A stretch of DNA of 64,000 bases, taken from assembly GCA_934675165.1 (NCBI GenBank), contig CAKUPP010000005.1, positions 14,966 to 78,965 of the forward strand, given 5' to 3'. The DNA comes from an uncultured Eubacteriales bacterium. GTDB lineage: Bacteria > Bacillota > Clostridia > Oscillospirales > Acutalibacteraceae. The position numbers and the translations under genes are program-made. Positions 57,652-64,000 of the stretch are shown here, piece after piece (position 1 is the first letter of the stretch; every line of letters starts with the position of its first letter). Under the pieces are notes generated by a model. It was given only the letters and a program-made list of their open reading frames with translations. It made no database searches and was not told where the DNA came from.

Positions 57652-58164
57652 TCATCCATTACCTGACGTTCTATACTTTACAAAAGTAAATTTATTTATC
57701 ATCATTGCCACAAAAACACCCAAAAGTGTATCTGAAACACGTTGAACCACATATGTTAACGTACTGCTTGTACTTGCCCCTGAACGTGAAAGTATGACTA
57801 TTATCACAACACATCCAATTGAAACAGCTGGTTTTTTATCTATTAAGTTACATGCATAGACAACAATCAAAATTCCAATCGGAAGAACCAAAATTCTTAT
57901 CCATTCGTATGTAGGAAAAGAACATATTGATTCCAGAGCTAAATATCCAACCGTACCACCTATAAGCGTTCCTATAATTCTGTTTATTCCGGTATCCCAT
58001 GTTTGTTCACATGTTTGCTCCATACAAATAACTGACGCAATACATGCGCAAAATATGTCTTCGTGATTAAAAAAAGTTGAAATAAGTGCACATATCGCTA
58101 CAGCAATAGCTGTTTTAATAGCTCTTAAACCTATTCTGTAATTTTTATTTATATTAACTCGCAT
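57652..58164 (-). CDS. FUSC/aromatic-acid-exporter-like membrane protein
   Basis: 170 residues with five or six membrane helices. GLRAIKTAIAVAICALIS, a RIIGTLIGGTVGYLAL stretch and the final RVSDTLLGVFVAMMIN match the aromatic acid exporter (ArAE_1) or FUSC family of Firmicutes, in the short form. The substrate is unknown. GAAAGGAAG precedes the ATG. It lies 23 bases downstream of the deaminase gene. Confidence 0.85.
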   Translation of the reverse strand: MRVNINKNYRIGLRAIKTAIAVAICALISTFFNHEDIFCACIASVICMEQTCEQTWDTGINRIIGTLIGGTVGYLALESICSFPTYEWIRILVLPIGILIVVYACNLIDKKPAVSIGCVVIIVILSRSGASTSSTLTYVVQRVSDTLLGVFVAMMINKFTFVKYRTSGNG

Positions 58165-58187
58165 AATGCTTCCTTTCTATATTTAAA

Positions 58188-58676
58188 TTAATACCCATAA
58201 CTGTTTTTCAAAGATTCATCATCTTCTACCCAATCTCTCACTTCGATACACCTAAATTTTTCTGGATCATCACGTATGACTACTTCTTTAATACCAGAGT
58301 TTATTATCAAACGCTTACACATTGAACACGATGAAGAATTTTTTACATATGAAAAATTATCCATCTCCTTCCCCACCAAATAAAGGGTTGACCCTATCAT
58401 CTTTTCTCTAGAGGCATGGATAATAGCGTTTGCCTCTGCATGAACCGACCTACATAATTCATATCTCTCTCCACGTGGAATGTTAAATCTTTGCCTTATA
58501 CAAAAATTGATATCTATACAATTTTGCCTTCCACGTGGAGCTCCAGTATACCCTGAAGATATTATTTGATCATTGTTTACAATTACGGCCCCAAAATTTC
58601 TTCTTATACAAGAACCTCTTTTAAGTACTGCTTCGGCAATATCTAAATAATAATTTGTTTTATCTATTCTTTCCAT
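58188..58676 (-). CDS. Deoxycytidylate deaminase family protein
   Basis: 162 residues. Zinc-site motifs are HAEANAI and CSMCKRLIINSG, with the extra SGYTGAPRGRQNC segment of dCMP deaminases (ComEB type). It makes dUMP for thymidylate synthesis. GGGGGAAG precedes the ATG. Confidence 0.93.
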   Translation of the reverse strand: MERIDKTNYYLDIAEAVLKRGSCIRRNFGAVIVNNDQIISSGYTGAPRGRQNCIDINFCIRQRFNIPRGERYELCRSVHAEANAIIHASREKMIGSTLYLVGKEMDNFSYVKNSSSCSMCKRLIINSGIKEVVIRDDPEKFRCIEVRDWVEDDESLKNSYGY

Positions 58677-58775
58677 AAAAATTGCTTCCCCCGGAAAAAT
58701 ATAACGTTGCTATGATTATATCATATTTTTAATACAATTGATAGATTTTATTTATTTTTTGACAAATCTACAAAC

Positions 58776-59183
58776 ATGAAAATCAAAGTATTATGTGACA
58801 GATGTTTCAAAGATGTGACGAAAGATAAGGTCTTATATAAATTTGGAAGTGTCGTTTATTGTAAAAAATATCATGAAGAAATTGAAAAATAACTTTTTGA
58901 CGAACTTCTAAAAGATTATTTAGCACCTAAAGATGAAGAACGAGAAAACGAACTGGCATACGAAATAGCTAATTATAAATCCGAGGAACTTATTAGTAGG
59001 TTAGAAAACATAGAATACACATTTAACGGAAAAGCTAACAATATAGCTTTAGTCATCGGAGAAATTAAAAAGGTTATTTATTACCGACATATTGATAAGC
59101 TTCGTCGGATTGATATTTCTAAAAAAATTGGTTACAGTGTTTCTCAGTGCCATAGATTTTATTCAATTGTTCAAAAACTTTAA
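58776..59183 (+). pseudogene. Broken phage-type regulator with zinc site and helix-turn-helix
   Basis: A frame of 135 codons with a single in-frame TAA at 58890-58892 (codon 39). The first part has CDRC and YCKKYHEE, a likely zinc-binding pair. The second ends with a helix-turn-helix ISKKIGYSVSQCHRFYSIV, similar to the C-terminal domain of phage late regulators of the ArpU/DUF1492 sort. No ribosome binding site is obvious. It is most likely a decayed prophage gene and marks the left part of the mobile island. Confidence 0.6.
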
Positions 59184-59304
59184 ATATAAAATAAATGCTT
59201 GATAACTAATAAGTATTGATATTTTGATAACTAATAAGTACACTATAATTGTTAACTTGATAAAAAGTCGGGATATAAGCAAAGTATGTAGGAGTGAATA
59301 TTTT

Positions 59305-59961
59305 ATGAAAGATAAATTTACAATGACCAGGGAACAAAATATATTTTTAGCCAAAAGAAATATAGTGGACTATATTTATAAAAGTGCAAACCTAGAAGGC
59401 ATAAACGTTACATTTCCAGAAACACAAGCCATTTTTGATGGAGTAGGAGTAGAAGGAGTAAAAGTAGATGACATTATAAAAATAAATAATCTAAAAAGAG
59501 CTTGGCAGTTCATGTTCGATACACTAGATAGACTAACAGACTTTGATTATTTATGTAGATTGAATATGATTATAGGTAGTGAAGGAAGTATTTATGGAGC
59601 AAGAAAAATAAGAGCGTACGACGTAAGAATATCAGGGACTACCTGGCAACCTCAAATTCCTTTTGAATATGATGTAAGAAATGAAATAGCAGGTATGTTA
59701 AAAATGGAATCATCAACAGAAAAGGCGATTACTTTAATGCTTTGGGGTATGCGTAGGCAAATATTTATTGATGGAAATAAACGTACTTCAATGATGTTTG
59801 CCAATAAAGAAATGATTAGAAACGGCTGTGGAATTATAAGCATACCAAATGAAAAAATCAAAACATTTTATGAGTTGTTGATTACCTTTTACGAAACAAA
59901 CAACATGGAAAAGATAAAAAAGTTTATATATGATAATTGCATCGATGGTTGTAAATTTTAG
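59305..59961 (+). CDS. Fic-domain protein lacking the catalytic histidine
   Basis: 218 residues from the ATG at 59305 with TAGGAGTG upstream. The Fic core reads QIFIDGNKRTSMMF, where the usual pattern is HPFxDGN[GK]R; the catalytic His is Gln here. An N-terminal SANLEG (about residue 23) matches the [ST]xxxE[GN] inhibitory motif of class II Fic proteins. Classical Fic enzymes transfer AMP to target proteins. Without the His, activity may be lost or changed. It lies among broken phage genes. Confidence 0.82.
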   Translation: MKDKFTMTREQNIFLAKRNIVDYIYKSANLEGINVTFPETQAIFDGVGVEGVKVDDIIKINNLKRAWQFMFDTLDRLTDFDYLCRLNMIIGSEGSIYGARKIRAYDVRISGTTWQPQIPFEYDVRNEIAGMLKMESSTEKAITLMLWGMRRQIFIDGNKRTSMMFANKEMIRNGCGIISIPNEKIKTFYELLITFYETNNMEKIKKFIYDNCIDGCKF

Positions 59962-60156
59962 TAAAAAAAGCGCTAAGAAATAATTTAAATTCGGCTATAG
60001 AAACAAGTTATGTAGAATTTAAAAGAGAAATTTTTTTAAATTCTAATAAAAGTTTTTAGTTCTACTTGTAAAAACTTTAAAGGTTTTGACACTCAAGAAT
60101 AAAAAAGCATAAATATGTTTTTTAAAGTTAAAAACGTAAAAAGGAATAAAAGAAAA

Positions 60157-60588
60157 ATGCAGAAAGCACAAGAAATAATAAAAAAGTATGTGGGGAGTGA
60201 TAATTTTGAAAATCTGATGAATGAATTAAAGGAAAATAATATTTATTTTTCAAGTGAAGATAACCTTGATATTAGGTATGGAAAACTTAAAACTGATATG
60301 CAAGAAAAAAATAAACTGTATGAAGAAGCACAAAAACATATAGAAAACTTGCGTAAAGGAGTGAAAAATAGTGAAGAATTAAAATTAAAACAAACTGAAT
60401 ATGAGCAAAGAATAAAAGATTTAGCGTCCGAAAATAAAGAAATAAAAATCAACAGTAGTTTAAAACAAGCTTTGATTAAGGAAAAAGCTGACGACATTGA
60501 GCATTTAGTATATAAAATTAAAAATGATAATGTTGACGAGACTTGTTGTGTAATACAAAAATACATTAATCTACAAAATAACTTATAA
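60157..60588 (+). CDS. Phage scaffold protein (GP20-like), possible remnant
   Basis: 143 residues from the ATG at 60157, with AAAAGGA 12 bases upstream. A longer start at 60115 has no site. The helical pattern KKYVGSDNFENLMNELKENN, the coiled-coil middle and the C-terminal LKQALIKEKADDIEHLVY resemble the Phage_GP20 minor structural/scaffold family. No neighbouring capsid or portal gene survives, so it is probably a relic that has kept its frame. Confidence 0.6.
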   Translation: MQKAQEIIKKYVGSDNFENLMNELKENNIYFSSEDNLDIRYGKLKTDMQEKNKLYEEAQKHIENLRKGVKNSEELKLKQTEYEQRIKDLASENKEIKINSSLKQALIKEKADDIEHLVYKIKNDNVDETCCVIQKYINLQNNL

Positions 60589-60832
60589 AATAATTCTTAG
60601 AAAAATTCTTAGAAAAGTGTAAAAATGGCAAAAATAAAAATCACACAGATACCTCTAAACTCCAGTATCTATGCGAATTTCACCTGTCTAATCACTCAAG
60701 TTTTAATACAAACGCACGGGTAATTTTATTTTTGAAAGCGTGTGAAAGTATAAATAAATTTTATATCACCGTGCGAAAGTATGCAGCCCACTCTTTGACA
60801 TTCCTCGGGGAACTACTTTCTTTTGCTGTTTT
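60589..60832. other. Island spacer with fragments and direct repeats
   Basis: No convincing gene. An isolated ATG frame of about 30 codons starts near 60625 but lacks a ribosome binding site. An inverted repeat AGATAC/GTATCT lies at 60647-60670. GTGTGAAAGTAT (60740-60751) and GTGCGAAAGTAT (60771-60782) form a direct repeat 31 bases apart. Confidence 0.4.
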
Positions 60833-60907
60833 CTACAAGAAAATAATATCACATATTAAAAATATGACACCGATTGATATTCCAAACCACTTAAAAAATT
60901 TAGCCAT
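60833..60907 (-). CDS. Candidate 24-residue membrane peptide
   Basis: An ATG with GCGGAG upstream opens a frame for a very hydrophobic peptide, MAKFFKWFGISIGVIFLI and a short remainder, ending at TAG. It lies 30 bases downstream of the broken conjugative-element gene on the same strand. It could be a small membrane protein or a type I toxin-like peptide, or simply decayed sequence. Confidence 0.3.
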   Translation of the reverse strand: MAKFFKWFGISIGVIFLICDIIFL

Positions 60908-60936
60908 TTTATTTACTCCGCTATTGAAATCGAAAA

Positions 60937-61234
60937 CTAGTTATCTGAAGGCATTGCATAGTCCCATGATACTGCATGTTTTTCTTGATTGCCTTTTGCC
61001 TTGGCTTCAAGTTTTTTAAAAACACTACTGTCTTGCTCGGAAAAATCCTCAATGCTTTTACTTTGAACAATCTCCGCAGTTTCGTAATTTAGTTTTGTAT
61101 AACCTTTTTCTCCCAAAGTGTACACATATGGAGATGAAAAAGATTCTGTAAAAACTCTTACTATATCTATCTCCTTGTTTTTATCCCTATCAAATAGAAT
61201 CCAATTTCCATCTTTCTTGGTACCACTTCGCCAT
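60937..61234 (-). pseudogene. Frameshifted mobile-element gene
   Basis: AAAGGAGGT and an ATG at 61234 start a frame that stops after 14 codons. The neighbouring frame, shifted by one base, is open for about 98 codons to 60937 and reads as sensible protein (SGTKKDGNWILFDRDKNKE, then VYTLGEKGYTKLNYETAEIV). One missing base soon after the start (GCGAAGTGG in place of a longer A run) explains both. The start context and leader resemble those of a small gene on clostridial conjugative elements, as I recall them. Function unknown. Confidence 0.6.
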
Positions 61235-61358
61235 GATTTTTACCTCCTTTCAGCTCTCAGTGGGTTAATACCTCGTTTGAACTGGGCTTTTTTCGTGCGT
61301 TGCCCCACGCCGTTGCGGTTTGCTTCATTTTTGGGGATTCGAACTCCCCCCATACTAA

Positions 61359-61392
61359 TAAAAAACGCCTGAGAATTAGTCTCAAACGTTTT
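61359..61392 (-). terminator. Terminator after the ferritin-like gene
   Basis: On the minus strand CGTTTGAGA and TCTCAGGCG form a 9-pair stem with two G-U pairs, followed by six T. It lies 30 bases after the ferritin-like gene. Confidence 0.8.
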
Positions 61393-61418
61393 CATATTTC
61401 ATTTGAAAGTTATAGTCT

Positions 61419-62657
61419 TTATTTCCTACCAACTGTAATATTATCTTTAGTTCTATCTTGAAGTTCTTTGAGAGGATTTTGCTTCGTTTCAAACCTATAA
61501 TCTTCTCCGTTTTTGCTTATATAGTTTTTAATAACCACGTGCGAAGGTACATCGTTTGCACTTTTATTTATCTTGCTCTGGAATCTAAAAAATTCAGCAT
61601 CATCAGGAAGCGAAGAGGCATTTACATAATCTTCTTGGTTTGAAGTATTCTTTGCGGTGCTTGCAAGAATATTCCTAACATACTCTAGATTTGATTCCAG
61701 TTTCAAAAGTTTTGGGAAATCTCCACCGGGAATAACTTCTTCCCAATCTTTATTTTCGTATTTACGCAATAGCTCCGCTGCCTTATGAAGGTGTGCAACT
61801 TCTTGCATGAAATGCTGTTCCCATATTTTTTTAATTTGCGGATCGGTTTCATATTCAAAGCAGGAATAATATAGATAACATTCTGTATATTCATGGCAAA
61901 GTAAATTTTCAAGCCAAGTCATTGTAGGATCAAGTAAAGATCCATACTGAGTGACATGTTCTTCTTCGACCAAACCGATCTCTTGATAAAGTTTTCTACC
62001 TATATCTGAGGTATAGAATCCCGCAATATTCATATAGTAATTCATGGTTTGCTGTTCCGCCGCCGTTATTATTGCCACATTCAGTTTAGTTATCGGACTT
62101 GCAGATACAGAGTCTATGTGTGCTTTGATATTGTCATATGGGTGTCTGTGATGCGAAATGGTAGGACGTCCGGGCATAATTTCCGTATATTTTCCTACCA
62201 AATTTTCAGCCAGAATCCCATGCTCCATTTCGAGCAAATCAGCATATCTATAAAGATGATCAAAATCTTCGAGTAACGCAAAATCAAGCGCTGATTTTAC
62301 ATTAACGTCAGGTTCGCTTTTAGCAAGCCCGGCTGTAAGATCGACTGCCAGTTGTTCGTAGCTTATTGTAGTCTCCAAAATAGTTTCATTAATTGGTTTT
62401 AGCGTAGAAATTTTCTTTTGCTGCTGCTTTTCGATGTACCTTGATAATGCCAATTCCCTCCGAAGTTCATTATCATTACAGTTTCTTGAAAATTGATGGG
62501 AAAACCAATTTGCTTCATACTCCGTTCCGTTCATGAGTATAATACGTGTTTTGGTATAAGGGTCAACTTCATCTTTGTTGTAAGAATAATCGTAAAGCTC
62601 TTTCCAATTTCTTACACTGTCAAAAATTTTTGTGGTTTTTTCTTTAAACGGATTCAA
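61419..62657 (-). CDS. Ferritin-like domain protein
   Basis: 412 residues from a TTG start with AGGAGGG upstream. It has long helices with diiron-type acidic motifs: LEMEHGILAEN, VEEEHVTQYG, a CHEYTECYLYY stretch and MQEVAHLHKAAEL, spaced about as in a four-helix ferritin-like bundle. The family may bind or oxidise iron, or detoxify peroxide. The polar C-terminal 70 residues have no clear domain. The gene may be a passenger of the island. Confidence 0.72.
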   Translation of the reverse strand: MNPFKEKTTKIFDSVRNWKELYDYSYNKDEVDPYTKTRIILMNGTEYEANWFSHQFSRNCNDNELRRELALSRYIEKQQQKKISTLKPINETILETTISYEQLAVDLTAGLAKSEPDVNVKSALDFALLEDFDHLYRYADLLEMEHGILAENLVGKYTEIMPGRPTISHHRHPYDNIKAHIDSVSASPITKLNVAIITAAEQQTMNYYMNIAGFYTSDIGRKLYQEIGLVEEEHVTQYGSLLDPTMTWLENLLCHEYTECYLYYSCFEYETDPQIKKIWEQHFMQEVAHLHKAAELLRKYENKDWEEVIPGGDFPKLLKLESNLEYVRNILASTAKNTSNQEDYVNASSLPDDAEFFRFQSKINKSANDVPSHVVIKNYISKNGEDYRFETKQNPLKELQDRTKDNITVGRK

Positions 62658-62821
62658 AAAAATCCCTCCTAAATAAATTTATTGCGATACTTATTGTGAA
62701 CGTTTTTTTGATAAATATACAAATATATGCTTAAGCCGAACGCCGGCGCTCGATTGCAGTAGTATTTGAGTAACCAATTTTTGAAATCAAACATTTTCAC
62801 ACTTGTTAGCCACACATCAGG
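62658..62821. other. Spacer upstream of the toxin-antitoxin operon
   Basis: Contains GCCGAACGCCGGCGCTCG around 62733-62750, GC-rich compared with its surroundings. No gene seen. Confidence 0.4.
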
Positions 62822-62850
62822 TTGATATTACGCATATAATATGATATAAT
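62822..62850 (+). promoter_or_regulatory. Promoter of the antitoxin-toxin operon
   Basis: TTGATA (62822-62827), a 17-base spacer and TATAAT (62845-62850). Overlapping ATATAAT repeats could be the antitoxin operator. AGGGGGGTG then precedes the start codon. Confidence 0.75.
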
Positions 62851-62871
62851 ACTAACAAGGGGGGTGAAAGT

Positions 62872-63153
62872 ATGCCTAAAGTAAGTACAAATATCAATTT
62901 AGACCCAAATTTAAAAAAATCTGCACAGGAACTTTTTTATGATTTAGGATTAGATTTGACAACAGCAGTAACTCTATTTCTTAAACAATCGGTTCGGCAG
63001 CAAAGAATTCCATTTGAAATAAAAAGAGATAAACCTAATGCCGAAACTGTAGCTGCAATGAATGAGTTTTACGAAATGAAAAAACATCCTGAAAACTATA
63101 AAAAATATTCAAGTTTCAAAGAAGCTATGGACGAGGTATTAAAAGATGCTTGA
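62872..63153 (+). CDS. DinJ/RelB family antitoxin
   Basis: 93 residues. The N-terminal ribbon-helix-helix (VSTNINLDPNLKKSAQELF, then LGLDLTTAVTLFLKQ) is typical of DinJ. The C-terminal half should wrap the toxin. It overlaps the toxin gene by eight bases and probably represses its own promoter. Confidence 0.92.
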   Translation: MPKVSTNINLDPNLKKSAQELFYDLGLDLTTAVTLFLKQSVRQQRIPFEIKRDKPNAETVAAMNEFYEMKKHPENYKKYSSFKEAMDEVLKDA

Positions 63154-63421
63154 GATTGTATTATCCAATCAATTCAAAAAAGATTTAAAATTAGCATCAA
63201 AACGAGGTTATAAACTGGAATTATTGGAGAGAATCGTAGATAAAATTGCCAATAATATAAAGCTCGAAGACAAATATAGAGATCACGCTTTAACAGGCAA
63301 TTATGTCGGATTTCGAGAGTGCCATATACAACCTGATTGGCTGCTTGTTTACCGAATAGAAAACGATGAGTTAATACTGTTTCTTTCCAGAACAGGTTCA
63401 CATTCGGATTTATTTAATTGA
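63146..63421 (+). CDS. YafQ-type mRNA interferase toxin
   Basis: 91 residues of the RelE/YafQ fold: LSNQFKKDLKLASKRGY, then DHALTGNYVGFRECHIQPDW and LVYRIENDELILFLSRTGSHSDLF. The catalytic-type His and Asp of YafQ (HIQPD, GSHSDLF) are visible. It cuts mRNA on the ribosome and is held by the antitoxin. Confidence 0.93.
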   Translation: MLEIVLSNQFKKDLKLASKRGYKLELLERIVDKIANNIKLEDKYRDHALTGNYVGFRECHIQPDWLLVYRIENDELILFLSRTGSHSDLFN

Positions 63422-63466
63422 TATTTGTTAATGATTTAAGGTTTGCATGAAAGTGCAAGCCTATTT

Positions 63467-63820
63467 TTATCCCCAACAGCCACCTTCGGTTGCGGTAATT
63501 TTTGAGTGACAACTCTTACATAAACTCATTAAATTTTCCTCGTTATGTGTTCCGCCTTTCGATAAAGGAATGATGTGGTGTACTTCTTCTACGGTCTTTA
63601 AAATATTCTTTCGTTCACAGAGTTCACACACAGGGTGCTCCTTGATGTAAAGCTGCCGTATCCTTCGCCATCTGTTACTGTATCTTTTGTAGGTGTTCGG
63701 GTCTCGCTGATATTTATTGTAGTGCTTGGTTACGAACTTGGTGTGTTTATCGCAGTACGGATTTTCTGTAAGCTCCGCACAACCACTATATCTACACGGA
63801 CTTTTCGGTTTCTTTGGCAT
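63467..63820 (-). CDS. HNH endonuclease (phage type)
   Basis: 117 residues. CELCERKN and CKSCHSK flank the HNH core VHHIIPLSKGGTHNEENLM. An N-terminal CRYSGCAEL..YCDKH is a second zinc site. Such nucleases lie next to terminase genes in phages and on conjugative elements. AAGGAG precedes the ATG. The gene lies at the right part of the island. Confidence 0.88.
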   Translation of the reverse strand: MPKKPKSPCRYSGCAELTENPYCDKHTKFVTKHYNKYQRDPNTYKRYSNRWRRIRQLYIKEHPVCELCERKNILKTVEEVHHIIPLSKGGTHNEENLMSLCKSCHSKITATEGGCWG

Positions 63821-63849
63821 ATTATCTACTCCTTATTTTTAGCATACAA

Positions 63850-63879
63850 AAATGCTCTCGGATTTCTCCAAGAGCATTT
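63850..63879 (-). terminator. Terminator after the right-edge gene
   Basis: AAATGCTCTCGG and CCAAGAGCATTT form a 12-base stem with one mismatch. On the minus strand it is followed by TTTGT, 35 bases past the stop of the partial gene. Confidence 0.7.
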
Positions 63880-63913
63880 AAATATTCTTCGCTAGTATAA
63901 ATATATCACGGGT

Positions 63914-64000
63914 TTATACTGTACTACGCTGTTGCCATTGTGTATATTCTTCTGGGGAAAGAATGATGCCCGATATGACCATTAGCACGATCCGCAAGCT
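63914..64000 (-). CDS. C-terminal end of an unknown protein, runs off the right edge
   Basis: A minus-strand frame is open from the window edge to a TAA at 63914-63916, giving 28 residues that end SPEEYTQWQQRSTV. It is followed by a good terminator, which supports a real gene. Too little is visible to name it; the neighbourhood suggests a mobile-element gene. Confidence 0.4.
   Translation of the reverse strand, partial: SLRIVLMVISGIILSPEEYTQWQQRSTV

Noticed and set aside
58890..58892. Stop-codon reassignment (TAA as sense) in the whole genome
   Set aside because: Many intact housekeeping genes end at TAA with correct family lengths, so the code is standard.
60732..61019. 95-codon plus-strand frame
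   Set aside because: It runs antisense to the frameshifted element gene, has no proper ribosome binding site, and resembles no family.
61300..61360. A tRNA gene suggested by GTTCGAATCCCC
   Set aside because: No acceptor, D or anticodon arm can be folded around it, so it is not a tRNA gene; kept only as a possible attachment remnant.

Overview
The DNA is strongly AT-rich and comes from a low-GC Gram-positive spore-former, most likely a member of the Clostridia. It carries a complete spoIIIAA-AH operon, an uninterrupted sigK, yqfC/yqfD and ylbJ, a prephenate-free block of ordinary Firmicutes housekeeping genes (der, plsY, typA, rpmF, pgi, rpsB-tsf, feoAB, the ybeY-dgkA-era-yqzL-recO cluster and folPBK), sigma-A promoters with near-consensus boxes, and strong GG-rich ribosome binding sites. 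Genus cannot be assigned from the sequence alone.

Layout. 1-4 kb: a broken ORF at the left edge, then a minus-strand group of three Sec-signal proteins: an ankyrin-repeat protein, a protein of unknown function with a C-terminal membrane segment, and a Ras-like small GTPase that ends in a eukaryotic-type CaaX box (CVVS). 4-6.6 kb: tRNA-Leu, tRNA-Gly, a hypothetical gene and an orphan solute-binding lipoprotein. 6.8-11.7 kb: the spoIIIA operon. 11.8-14.5 kb: phosphosugar mutase and an M14 peptidase. 14.7-21.7 kb: a 2334-residue repeat-built, membrane-anchored surface protein. 21.8-28.7 kb: a peptidoglycan-binding protein, class II aldolase, a lipoprotein, a secreted short-repeat protein, sigK, a TetR regulator and a DegV protein. 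28.7-45.3 kb: housekeeping genes, interrupted by a solute-binding lipoprotein and a glycosyltransferase that carries a Sec signal peptide. 45.3-51.4 kb: recO-yqzL-era-dgkA-ybeY and the sporulation genes yqfD, yqfC and ylbJ. 51.4-54.6 kb: a BspA-type leucine-rich-repeat protein and a lysine-rich coiled-coil protein. 54.6-58.7 kb: folate genes, a transglutaminase-like protein, a FUSC-like membrane protein and a dCMP deaminase. 58.7-64 kb: a decayed mobile island with broken phage and conjugative-element genes, a Fic protein, a ferritin-like protein, a DinJ-YafQ type toxin-antitoxin pair and an HNH nuclease.

The most striking theme is the set of exported proteins built from eukaryote-type modules: a CaaX-terminated GTPase, ankyrin repeats, a glycosyltransferase with a signal peptide, and leucine-rich repeats. 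In a single-membrane bacterium living inside a eukaryotic cell, the Sec system alone would release such proteins into the host compartment. My inference is that this is a sporulating or recently sporulating host-associated, possibly intracellular, clostridium that uses Sec-exported effectors. The motifs are visible in the sequence. The lifestyle is a hypothesis.
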